A stretch of DNA of 64,000 bases from Neoceratodus forsteri (taxonomy: Eukaryota; Chordata; Ceratodontiformes; Ceratodontidae): the NCBI GenBank assembly GCA_016271365.2, contig CM028129.1, positions 847,176,501-847,240,500 of the forward strand, in the 5' to 3' direction. Made by a program: the position numbers and the translations under genes. Of this stretch, positions 20,580 through 30,589 are shown in pieces. The notes under the pieces were generated by a model. The model made no database searches. It saw only the letters and a program-made list of their open reading frames with translations, and had not been told where the DNA came from. How positions within the stretch are numbered: position 1 is the first letter of the stretch; each line of letters opens with the position of its first letter.

Positions 20580-20860
20580 CTGCTTTTTGACTATATATAC
20601 ACATACATACAAAATCACACACACACACCCATAATGTAAAGCATTATGGGCTGTATATGCAAACCACCACAAAATATTATGCTGGTTCAACTTTAAGAAG
20701 AAACGCATGGTGCCAAAAGGCCTCTCACACAGTCTGCAAAGGGTGCAAACAGAAGACACAGACACATGTTTCGTCCTACCAGGACTCATCAGTGGGCCTC
20801 ATCTGTATGACACCCCAGTGGAATGAACCACCTAACCTAAGTTGGCCTATCTGGGTTGGG
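20580..20860 (-). repeat. Dispersed repeat, copy I, with hammerhead-like core
   Basis: The block 20609-20713 (AAAATCACAC, CATAATGTAAAGCATTATGGGCTGTATATGC, ACCACAAAATATTATGCTGGTTCAACTTTAAG, GCATGGTGC) recurs at 20975-21085 and, inverted and diverged, at 55803-55908. The next part (20769-20792) contains a hammerhead-like core on the minus strand. Orientation is assigned from that motif only. Family unknown. Confidence 0.6.
20769..20792 (-). ncRNA. Hammerhead-like core motif
   Basis: On the minus strand: CTGATGA (20786-20792), a perfect 5-bp stem GTCCT/AGGAC closed by a 3-nt loop (20773-20785), then GAAA (20769-20772). This matches the conserved core spacing of hammerhead ribozymes. Stem III and the cleavage triplet are not clear (the sequence continues CATGTGTC), and stem I pairing is weak, so it may be a decayed ribozyme. 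Confidence 0.5.
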
Positions 20861-20869
20861 TTGTGGTGA

Positions 20870-21090
20870 GCCCAATAAAAAGAAAAAACAAGCTAAAACA
20901 CAAAGAACCTTAGTGTGCAAGCACAGAGGCAAGGGTTACCCCAAAGGGCACTGGCCGGGAAGCCAAGTTTCAAAGAAATGCAAAATCACACATACCCCCA
21001 TAATGCAAAGTATCATGGTCTGTATATGCAAATCACCACAAAATATTATACTGGTTCAACTTTAAGCAGAGATGCATGGTGCTGTCACCC
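20870..21090. repeat. Dispersed repeat, copy II
   Basis: Shares AGGCAAGGGTTACCCCAAAGGGCA, GGGAAGCCAAGTTTCAA and the AAAATCACAC to GCATGGTGC block with copy III (55795-56005, inverted). It shares only the latter block with copy I. Confidence 0.65.
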
Positions 21091-21118
21091 ATTAGATGTG
21101 TGTATTTGTGGAGCGTAT

Positions 21119-21360
21119 AGAATGGGGTGAGCTTTAGGGTTGACTCTTCCCCTGATTTGCTTTAGGGGTGCCTTTGGGATTTTAGGGTTGGAAACTCTAA
21201 AGCCAAATTTCCCTGCTTTTGTCACTTTAGCCTGAACCTTAAATGTTGCATTAGCAGAGATTTTTTTGCAAAGAATTTCCTTACTTTTTGAGATAGTATA
21301 ATTGTATCATTATTTTCTTGTTGGAGCGCAGGTCCCTCTGGGCCCTGTGCTCCCTTGCAT
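21119..21360. mobile_element. Fold-back family FB, right half plus outer arm
   Basis: The first part matches the FB right half (GGTTGGAAACTCTAAAGCC, CCTGCTTTTGTCACTTTA, GTTGCATTAGCAGAG). It continues as ATTTCCTTACTTTTTGAGATAGTATAA and GGTCCCTCTGGGCCCTGTGCTCCC, resembling the outer arm of the 2.5-kb palindrome (23655-23730). This links the small and large fold-back forms. Confidence 0.5.
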
Positions 21361-21536
21361 CCATACTTTTTCCGATAATGTAATCCTATATTTAGTTGTC
21401 TGATGAAGCTCCTACCCCTCCATAGGTGCATATATGTATATTTATGGGATGCACAGGGCCCCATTTGTAGGGTAACACCAACCAAATTGTCAACTTAGCC
21501 TTCCTATTACTGGTTGTGTTGCCTTGGTCCTTCCCT

Positions 21537-21682
21537 TACTTGCATGTATGTTTGTGTGTGGCGGTGGTGAGGGTGGGGGGGATGTGGAGTTAGGGTTTTG
21601 AACCCTAACACTGAATTTCCTTGCTTTTGTCGCTGTGGAACAACCTAACTATTGCATTAATGCAGTTTTTTGCAAAGAATAT
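21537..21682. mobile_element. Fold-back family FB, right-half copy
   Basis: GTTAGGGTTTTGAACCCTAACACTGAATTTCC, TTGCTTTTGTCGCTGTGG and TTGCATTAATGCAGTTTTTTGC match the FB right half. The copy again ends exactly where a TA tract starts. Confidence 0.6.
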
Positions 21683-21695
21683 ATATATATATATA

Positions 21696-21756
<61 letters not shown>

Positions 21757-21762
21757 TATATA

Positions 21763-21805
<43 letters not shown>

Positions 21806-21807
21806 GT
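21680..21807. repeat. (TA)n microsatellite with CA and TTTA interruptions
   Basis: TA-rich tract of about 125 bp, including CACACACA and two TTTAT units. Confidence 0.95.
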
Positions 21808-21858
21808 AATGGGGTGAGGATAAAAAGTGGCAAATAACAGCAGTATTTTTGCAGGTCA

Positions 21859-21899
21859 GACCTACAGTGAGAATATCGCATTTATTCTCACCGTAGGTC
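21859..21899. repeat. Short palindrome
   Basis: GACCTACAGTGAGAATA (21859-21875) pairs with TATTCTCACCGTAGGTC (21883-21899) with one mismatch. The motif CACTGTAGGT recurs just downstream (21909-21919). Confidence 0.75.
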
Positions 21900-21919
21900 A
21901 TTTATCCTCACTGTAGGTA

Positions 21920-23115
21920 ATAACCAGACACAAACTGCACTTCACCACAACAGCTTAGAAATGTTCTGATTGGTAGGAGCTGGCAGCATGAGCACTATAA
22001 TCAAACTTCATCTGCTCGCTTTCATACCAGTTCCCACTGTCAGTTTCATTTCTCTTCAGCATCACACAGAGCACTTTCACTTTCTCCCCAAATCTTTTTC
22101 AGCAGAAGATGCAACTCTCAGTAAAGTCATTCAGAAAAACATATATAGAAAATGTCTACAACCCACTGCCACCCCCACCATGCCACATTGCACAGTCACA
22201 ATTTTTTTAAAATCCCATCTTCGCATTTTAAACACCATACCAACAACTCCAAAATCTCCCAAAACATACGTTCTCTGGACATTTGTGCAACCTCTCCCCA
22301 CATCACATATTTACAAAAAGTTATTTTTTTCTCTTTTTAAATCCCTGCACACACCATAACTACTAATTTGAACCCTCCTGCTTACCGGCATCAACACTGT
22401 CCCTTCACCACCACTTTCTTTCTGCTCCTCACCAGATACATTTGCCAGTCCCCAACAACAAATGCTCTCCTCTGACTATATCTCCAACCTCCCCCTGGTT
22501 AGCACTGAACTGTTCTACTAGGCTAAATGAAGCACAATGAACTCCTTTACAATACTATAACCCCTGCTATTTGTAAAATCTCCTCACATCCTTTTATACA
22601 GCACAATGGTACCAACCATCTTACCTCCATGTCCAGGCTACCTATGGCCGAGTCACACTATTACCAATAGCCAACAACCAGCTTCTCTACCAGGCAGAAG
22701 GCGCCACAAACAGCCACTCCTCGAGAGTTGAATCCCTCATGCCTCAGTACTGCCGTAAGCTACAAACAGAATTATAAACCAGATAAATGATTCATAAAAA
22801 AAAAATACTCAGAGGAAAACAAAAAAATATATATTTAAAATAAATCAACTGCCGTTCAGTAACCTCACTCCCCCGCTAAGAGGGAGCAATGCTGCCATGT
22901 TTAAAAACTTATTTAGCCCTCCCACACACTTCAAACAACCAGTAAAATGACATGTTTGGCAGCACAAGCATGTACAGAGTCTAGCTACCATGCTAGCATC
23001 CCTACATACAAGAAAAACAGCAATAAAACAACGAAGCAGAAAAAAAATTAAAATGCATATATAAAAAAGCATTACAATTAAAACCAAAGCAACACCATTG
23101 CATAAATGACATACA
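21920..23115. other. Unassigned sequence
   Basis: C/A-rich on the plus strand around 21970-22740, with no recognisable protein motif in any frame. The 129-codon frame at 21970-22359 has low-complexity Pro/Thr/Ser/His content and no family signature that I know. Confidence 0.35.
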
Positions 23116-23259
23116 CAATGGGACTACTGGAAATATCCCTGATATTTCCCCCTCATGCAGTTTGACCTTGTGACCTCAGTTGTAGCTACACCACTTGTGA
23201 GGTCATAAGGTCAAACTGCACTCGGGGGGATATCAGGGATATTTTCAGTAGCCCCATTG
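23116..23259. repeat. MITE-like palindrome of 144 bp
   Basis: CAATGGGACTACTGGAAATA (23116 on) pairs with TATTTTCAGTAGCCCCATTG (ending 23259). Inner arms pair as GCAGTTTGACCTTGTGACCTCA with TGAGGTCATAAGGTCAAACTGC. The loop is at about 23180-23196. Confidence 0.8.
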
Positions 23260-23280
23260 CATATCCCTTATTTATTCATG

Positions 23281-23663
23281 GCAAAAAACTGTGTTTAATG
23301 CATCATTTAGAGTTAAAGTGAAAAAAGCCAGGAAATGAAACATTAGGGTTGAGCCCCTATCCCACCACACACACCCCACACCCCATCCTCAGATGCCGGG
23401 GTGTGCCATTGGGGTTGTGTGGCCCAACTCTCACCCCATTCCATGTGTAAGCAGGTTGACATGCTACAGTAAAGGAGAATGGGGTGAGATTTAGGCCTCA
23501 TGACCCCAATGGCACACCCCAGCATCTGTCAGTCTGTGGAGGATGGGGGTGCGGGGTGTGTGGGGGGGTTAGTGGCCCAACCCTAATGTTTCATTTCCTG
23601 AATGTTTTTACTTTAACCCTAAATGATGCATTAAAGGCAGTGTTTTACCATGAATTTTCCTAC
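23281..23663. mobile_element. Fold-back family FB, full small copy
   Basis: The left arm (GGCAAAAAACTGTGTTTAATGCATCATTTAG through GAAACATTAGGGTTGAG and CATTGGGGTTGTG) is mirrored on the right (CCCCAATGGCACACC to ATGCATTAAAGGCAGTG). The centre is near 23455-23480. Its right half is at the same time the outer left arm of the 2.5-kb palindrome. Confidence 0.75.
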
Positions 23664-26037
23664 TTTTTGAAAAAGTGTAATATAGCTACTAAAAAACATG
23701 TATTGGTGGGAAAGGGCCCCCGCGCTCCCACCAATTTGCCCATTTCTGTATAACAATATGCATCTGTGGGAGTGCAGGCCCTCTGGGCCCGGGCTCCCAC
23801 TTATGCATAGCTACAGAGCCATACAGTATCCCTATAGACCACCAAACGCTTGTAACAGTAATTTGTCCATATCTTTGGAACCGTAAAAAAAATTGAAGTG
23901 TCATTGTAACCATGACAGTGAGTTGTTCATGTGACAATGAATGACCAAACCCATATCTTGCATCATTTCTGAGATATGGGCACCAAAATGTACTGCACAG
24001 GCACTCTTTGAACCCTTGTCACAGTAATTTGACAATATGTAATGAACCACTCAATCTACAAAAACAATTCCACTGCAGGTTTACTGTGCAGTTTAAAATC
24101 TTGTTCCAGCAGGATGGCTCACATAAAGGTGAGATAAGCTACCAGCAGCAAAAAGTCTGTATCTTGCTTTGTTTCCGAGATAACGGCGCCAAAAGTAATG
24201 ACACAGACCGCAATGTAATCCTATGGGAAAAACGTCAAGTACATCATTGAATGTTTCTGGAACCAATTAATTCCCCAACAGCTAATCGACATAATTCACA
24301 TCTCTAGGACATCACCTCAACACCCGATAAACTTCAAGTAAAAAGACCAAACCGTTATTGAGATATACAATTTTAAAGTATTTAAACCTTTACAAATTTT
24401 TTGGCAGTGAGTTAGCAAATTTTTCGTCCGCAAGAAATTCTTCAGCTGTGAGTGGTCATCTGGTCATCCCAATTTGGGCCATCTGGTCATCCCTAGGGTC
24501 ATCTGGTCTTCCCCATGGACATCTGGTCATGAAAATCTGGCTATCTGGTTGTCCTTTCACGGAGGAAGCTCACAGCCGAAAGAAACATCCCAGTGTTGGT
24601 TTGGTGAAAAAAATATTAATCTGTTCAAAAGTTATTAAACTTTTAATTTCCCATTATACCCTATGGAAAATGTATATGTATATTTTGTGAAAGAAGAATA
24701 GCAATTTGGCTATCTGATTGTCCCCTCGCGGCTAAAGATTTTACATCAAGAGAAATGTTTAATTCGTGAGAGCCACCATCTTGTTTTCAGTTTTCTGACT
24801 GAAAAAATGTTGTACTTTTCTCCACAGGTGACTTTTGGGGCAAATGAGGCATGGATTTTGCTCAGGGAGACCCCCTGCACATCGAGCCATGCCTTTGGTT
24901 TGCTTTGGTTTTGTTAAAAAATAGAGTTTTAAAATGTAAAATTCTTTGTTCGTGACTCACTAACGTTTTTCTGCCGTGAGCCTGCAAAATCTTTGGCCGT
25001 GAGATGATTTTCGGCCGTGAGCTTCCTCCATGAGGGGATGACCAGATAGCCAGATTTTCATGACTAGATGTCCACAGGGAAGACCAGATGACCCTAGGGA
25101 TGACCAGATGGCCCAAATTGGAATGACCAGATGTCTGCTCGCTATCTTACGGCTGAAAAATCTTTAAAGGTTTAAAAGCTTTAAAATTGCATATCTCAAT
25201 AACAGTTTGGTCTTTTTACTTGAAATTTGCAGGGTGCTGAGGGGATGTCCTAGAGATGTGAATTATGCTGTTTAGGTGTTGGAGAATTAATTGGTTCCAG
25301 AGATATTCAATGACATACTTGACATTTTTCCCTTAGGATTACATTGTGTCATGACTTTTGGTGCCATTATCTTGGAAACAAAGTGAGATACAGACTTTTT
25401 GCTACTGTTGGCTTCCACACAGTAAGCCTGCAGTGGAATGTTTTTCATAGGTTGCACGGTGCATGCCATATCATCAAATTACTGTGACAAGGGTTCAAAG
25501 AGTGCCTGTGCAGTACCTTTCAGTGCCCATTTCTTGGAAACAATGTAAGATACAGGTTCAGTCAGTATTATCTTGTGAACTACTTACTGTCATGGTTACA
25601 ATGACACTTGAATTATTTTTCTAGCTGTTACAGTTCCAAAGATATGGACAAATTACTGTTACAAGCATTCAGTGTCCTATAGCGCTGCTGTATGGCTCTG
25701 CAGCTATGCGTAAGTGGGAGCGCAGGACCAGAGTACCTGTGCTCCCACAGATGCATATTATTATGCAGGAATGGGCAAGATGGTGGGAGCACGGGGCCTG
25801 AAGGGCCCCGTGCTCCCACCAATATATGTTTTTAGTAGTTATATTACACTTTTTCAAAAAGCAAGTAAATTCATGACAAAAAACTGCATTTAATGAATCA
25901 TTTAGGATTAAAGTGAAAAATGTCAGGAAATGAAACATTAGGGTTGAGTCCCTAACCCCCCCACACACCTCACACCCCCATCCTCCACAGACTGACAGAC
26001 GCTGGAGTGTGCCATTGGGGTAGTGATGGGTCATCAT
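23497..26037. mobile_element. Large palindrome, about 2.5 kb, arms about 1.1 kb
   Basis: Left-arm landmarks recur complemented and in reverse order on the right. The FB half 23497-23663 pairs with 25872-26037. CTTTTTGAAAAAGTGTAATATAGC (23670) pairs with its complement near 25845. CTTTGAACCCTTGTCACAGTAATTTG (24006) pairs with 25480-25505. The CATCTGGTCATCCC cluster (24463-24560) pairs with GGGATGACCAGATG units (25035-25130). About 400 bp near 24590-24990 are unpaired. The arms differ by many substitutions and small indels. No transposase or other coding motif is visible. The right end is cut by, or joined to, the L1 fragment at 26037. Confidence 0.75.
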
Positions 26038-26516
26038 GGCTATGTCCCTGTATATTGACCAATGTCAGGGGGCCCTGTGGTGTGGCCACCTCTGCCAGAA
26101 TCCAGTGAACTTCTCTGTCCAAGGTGGCATGCACAATAGAGCATTTGAGGCTCTTGTGAATGAGAATAGTGACTCCCTGTTTTTTGTGGAATGTTGAGCT
26201 ATACACCTCTAGCACTACCCAATAACCATACCAATTTTGCCACTTTGGAGCCTGCAAGGCATTTCTCTTGCAGAAAGACGATTTGGGCCTTTAACTTTTT
26301 AAGATGGGAGAGGACTTTTTTCCTCTTAATGGGTGAGTTAAGCCCCTGTACTTTCCATGTGATGGCTTGTATCTCACCATTATCTTCAATTATTGACAAC
26401 ATTTCTGACAACAGATGGACAACATTTTTGACAACAGATGGATGTTGGACTCTAGGAATCACGTCCTCCCGGTGTGACTTACCTGTGCCATTCCCTAGAC
26501 CATGAGGACCCTGCAC
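26038..26516 (-). pseudogene. L1-type AP endonuclease, N-terminal fragment
   Basis: The first frame gives ITWKVQGLNSPIKRKKVLSH and AQIVFLQE, the start of an L1/Tx1-type apurinic endonuclease, with the metal-binding Glu in LQE. A frame change near 26200-26250 leads to YSSTFHKKQGVTILIHKSL and a WILAEV-to-LTLVNI stretch, typical of strands that follow in the fold. The usual Asn of the ITWNV start is Lys here, which should impair catalysis. The domain is truncated by the palindrome before the GDFN and SDH motifs. In the family it nicks target DNA for priming. Confidence 0.75.
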
Positions 26517-28326
26517 CCTTTGAGACGGTGTTACTGGCTTCCTTTAGAACTTGAGATGCTGCATATACAGTAACAAGTCATTAAACATGAAATGTAGCAA
26601 ATAATCCAACCACAAAACAAGAATAATAAACACCACATGCCCAACTGGGGCTGAGAAAACATACAAAACCCTTACAACAGAAACATGATACAGCACAACG
26701 ATTCTAAGACCTCCCTGATGATGCATGTGTACTTGCCCCTTCAGCCGTCCCACAAAAATCCTATAAATCCCCAATGGTTACAACACAGGTTATCTTACCC
26801 AGTAGGATAGCCTAAGTGACTTTTTCTGGAGATCTGGATGCAGTAGCTTCACCAAACCTCTTCCTCTAGCTTAACTGCTACTGATAGTCTCATGAGGGAT
26901 GCATATTAAAAAAAAAAGACGAAGAAGAAACCCCTTAAATGTGGGATGAAGATGGGAGATTGCCCTCGGGGCCAATGAACCTGTATAATTTCCCGTACCT
27001 TTCTGCTTCAGCCCGTTAGACCCCTTCCATCATACTCATGACCCTGAGGTACCAGACAGTGAATTACCATCTTTGGGGGGGTGGGGTTATGACCTTGGAG
27101 AGTTAGCATACCCTGTCTAATTCAAACAGTGCACTCCCTACCTTTCAGCTGCAATGATCCTCACCTTGTAGGTCCTATTCTCAGGCTTCAGGGTAAAGGG
27201 AGGAAAAGGGAGCAGTAGCAGTAGCATCATGTGTGGAGCTATGGGGGGGCACCCACTATGGGATAATGCTTGCTCCCTGTAGCTATACACCATCACATAT
27301 CCTTTGGATCCCCTGTGATCTGTATCCACCTGTGAATGTGTAGGACTCGTGGGCCTAATCCTGTGCTATCTGGTGTGCTGATTTGCGCCCAACCTCGCCA
27401 GAGTCACTATCGCTCCTCGAGTGCTGGAGCCATATCAAACAGGTACAACAACCAACCATAATTAGGAGATTGTAGAAAGAATGCATATACAAGGGCTCAG
27501 CTGCAGACTGTGGATCTAGGTGCATCTCTCTGAGGGCTTTTGTTCTTGGGTGTCTCCTCGAGCTCCACACTCCAATGCTGCCCTTCCCTCAGTAGAGCAT
27601 CTTGTATTAGGAAGTTCTAAGTGCACTAAAAGGGTGCCCTACTAACCCCTGTATGCCCCTTTGTCCTGCCCAAAGAACTCTGGAGCAGTATGCATCAAAC
27701 TTTACTTGAAGTGCACTGTAAAATAGGCTGTCCTGAATTGGCCAGGCCCCCTTCTCCCCTACTCTTAGTCTGTATGCTTATTAACAGCTTCATAGCTGTG
27801 GATCAGTAGGGCATTGGATTACTTCCATGAGATCTAGTTCAGCCCATGTGAAAGCAGAGAATTATTTCACAGTGTATCTCCCCTGTAGGTCCAGGAAGGT
27901 GCCACCCCCCCAGAACTGTCCTACCCCTTAAAGTGGCCTTACCTGGTGGTTCCCCCATACAATATGGTGCCCATAGTACCTGTGTGAGAGGGCCATCGCC
28001 CCTTTAAAAGAAGTCCAACATTTAAATTAAATGACAGTCCCCATAGGTCTGGCTCATGGTGCCTTACAGGAGGCAATAAAAAACAGATGTACATGAAGCC
28101 AGACCACTATATCAAGCGATGGAGCACAGTGCTGCCGAGTGCTCGGTTGCAGTTGAACAGTCATTGGGTGCTGTAGGTCATCCCAGTCCCTGGCTATGAG
28201 TATCATCTGGACCAGAGGATTCACTGACTGGTAAGCTGGTAACCACCACCACCAGGCTGACAGCATTGGCCCAAGTTTCCTTGGTTTGTGTAGGATTGTC
28301 GTGGAGGGCAGATGACTATCCAGTTG
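26517..28326. other. Uncharacterised interval within the L1-like element
   Basis: Lies between the ORF1 tail and the ORF2 start of the minus-strand L1. No RT, nuclease or SINE motif is visible, and an A-rich run occurs at 26910-26920. It could be a long inter-ORF region or unrelated inserted DNA. Confidence 0.35.
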
Positions 28327-30428
28327 TCATAGGCTCCAGCAAAGGAGTGTATCTGTTATTCCCCAGGAGCGAGGACTGTGTGATGGAGGAAGCCAGAGAT
28401 TAATCACTTTGGCTTCTTCTCCAGCTTCTGCTGTGCCACTGCAGGTCCTGGTCTCTTTTGCCCCATGCTTTTTGTTCTTTTTCTGCAATTGGGCGGCTGG
28501 AATGCATGTGTCGTCCATCACTGGGGGTTGCTGGACTGAGGCACTGCAGTTGGTAGAGGACTGTAGTTGTGATTCCCTGTCCAAGTCAGGGTCATAGTTA
28601 GGGCTGTAAGAAATTCACGGTGAAAATGACTGTTTTTCACGGCACCTGCACGGCAAAATATGCCATTTTTCACGGACACCATTCATGAAAAAAAGTGAAA
28701 AGAAACACATGAAAATAAGTCTGGAGAAAGAATACTTTAATGTAAATTATTCTCACTTTGTTAATAACAGCATTAAAATGTCAATAGTTAATAAATAAAT
28801 TGTCCTGCAACATTGCACCATAGTGCGGAAATGAGCGCTCAGCGCAAGTAATATCTATGCATTTATTAGGTCCAAATATATACCACTTGAAAATGAAATA
28901 AAACAACTGTACTTTACAGCATTTACTCTGCAGTAATTCCCAGATCTTTGAGCTTCGGGGCCAGTGCCTTAATACAACCTAGGAGAACGTTAATTACTAC
29001 ACGGGGACATACTTTAGGAGGGTCTGGCTCTTGTAAGAGCGAGTTCCTTCATCTTATTCTTTTAATTGTCAGTTCTTTTTGCACAGACATGAACGCCAAA
29101 TACTCTTCCAGTCAGCAACACATTTAAACACCATTTAAACACCATTCTGACTGAGACCAACTAAAGCTAGCTCCTTTTAACAGGATTGCAAATGAAAATG
29201 TGTTACTAATTAAGATAAGTAGCAAGTTGCTCAATCTAATGGAAAAAACACTTACAGGAACAAAGTGCAGCAATTTAGACAACACAGAGAAGCCCGGAGA
29301 AGACAATTAAACAGTTTACAACTAATTACATAGCACATTATACTTGCAGACAGTAGTCTTGTCATTGAAACTGAAGCATAATGCCTGAGATTTCTAGTAA
29401 AAAAAGTGTTTTTTTTAAATAAATTATCAAAATGTTTCCGAAACATGGTAAAAGTATGAAATTAGTCAATTTCATGGTAATGCCTGTAATACACGGCGAT
29501 TGTGAAATCCGTGCATGGTGTGAATTTCTTACAGCCTTAGTCATAGTCCACCCTTTGGGGGTTGCTGCAAGAGTGGATCTGCCAGGACCATTGAGTGGTT
29601 ATGTGTGAGGGCAGGGTACAGTAAGGCCAGTTTTACTCAATGAAAGCTTCGGTGGTCTCTCGTGATTGGAACTGTTGTGCTAATCCATTTTTAACAATGC
29701 ACAGTGAGGCAGGGTAACGGAGGCTGTATGAGATACCAAGGTCCATTAAAGTTTGTTGGCCCAGTGTATAGGCCTTGTGGTGATCAAACAATTCTGTGGA
29801 GAAATCTTGAAAAATTCTGATGATGTGGCACTTCTACGTAACCTTCCTTTTAGTTCTGGTCTAGCTGAGTATCCACTTTCTGCCTTGGTACCGGAGCAAC
29901 TGGGCCAGCAACGGGCGAGGATGATCACCAGGCCTGGGAGGAGGGGCCAGGAAATTTATGGGCCCGGCCAAGTTCAAGGTTTGGCGGGAAGTCCGGAGTG
30001 AACATGATGGACAGAGCAGATTGCAGAAATTTAATAATGTCCTGCCCCTCGCTCCCTTCTGGGAACCCCACAAACCATAAGTTGCTCCATCTGCTGCAAT
30101 TTTCCAAATCTTCAACCAGCTCCCACTGCAGACAGATTATGCAATCTTGCTCCTGCAGATGGCCATCAACTTAGCTGGAAATATCCTCCTTGGTGGTGAT
30201 CCTCTGTTCGGCCACGTTTAAATGGTCCACAATCTGGATCATATCAGCATTGATCGTCTGTGTTGCTATTTCAGGCCTTGAGATCTGCAACACCAGTTGT
30301 TCAAACAGTGATTTAATTTCTGACAGGGCCATGCCAGCCTCCAGACCTGCCATTTTGCACCCAACAGAGTCAGTCTGAGGAAGAGGTTTGGGAGTGAATA
30401 ACTTCACAATACAGCTACAGATTTGCAC
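28327..30428 (-). pseudogene. L1 ORF1-like RNA-binding protein, broken
   Basis: Minus-strand segments fit the ORF1 protein of Tx1/L1 elements. A Met-rich start region with a heptad-like stretch (30428-30171: ALSEIKSLFEQLVLQI, then HLNVAEQRITT) suggests the coiled coil. The RNA-recognition part follows (30107-29925: VEDLENCSRWSNLWFVGFPEGSEGQDIIKFL), then an RAHK segment and a PGDHPRPLLAQLLRYQ segment. The hAT-type element at 28599-29539 interrupts the C-terminal part, which resumes at 28584 as a Q/S/K-rich tail. Several frame changes occur near 29900 and 30110-30170. The family protein binds element RNA as a trimer. This copy cannot encode it intact. Confidence 0.72.
28599..29539. mobile_element. 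Non-autonomous hAT-type element, 941 bp
   Basis: The left end TAGGGCTGTAAGAAATTCAC and right end GTGAATTTCTTACAGCCTTA form 20-bp inverted repeats with one difference. They are flanked by an exact 8-bp duplication, GTCATAGT (28591-28598 and 29540-29547). The 8-bp duplication and TAGGG-type end point to the hAT superfamily. No transposase motif is recognisable inside. The flanking L1 ORF1 sequence reads on across the insertion. Confidence 0.85.
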
Positions 30429-30589
30429 TGTTAGTATCAGAATGTGCTTTGAGGTAAGGGCTTTTCAGTGTTGAACAGATCTCTAAGGTAGGTGGACAGC
30501 TTGACAAGGATGTTTATGGATTACTGTAAGGGGTTTATAGAGCCTTATAATCAGGCAGCCATATTGTGGGTGCCTAACCATGCCCCTGG

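Larger units (their letters stand above)
26038..30560 (-). mobile_element. L1/Tx1-like LINE, decayed, 3' end missing
   Basis: Read on the minus strand, an ORF1-like region (30430 to about 28330, interrupted by a hAT-type element) is followed by an uncharacterised interval (28300-26520). After that comes the start of an ORF2 endonuclease domain (26516-26038). The endonuclease stops at the junction with the palindrome, so RT and the 3' end are missing. The 1.8-kb middle interval is longer than a usual inter-ORF spacer and has no motif I recognise, so it may hold other insertions. The 5' boundary near 30560 is approximate. Confidence 0.7.

Noticed and set aside
21400..21430. CTGATGAAGCTCC as a third hammerhead core
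   Set aside because: No complementary stem II partner or GAAA follows at the right distance.
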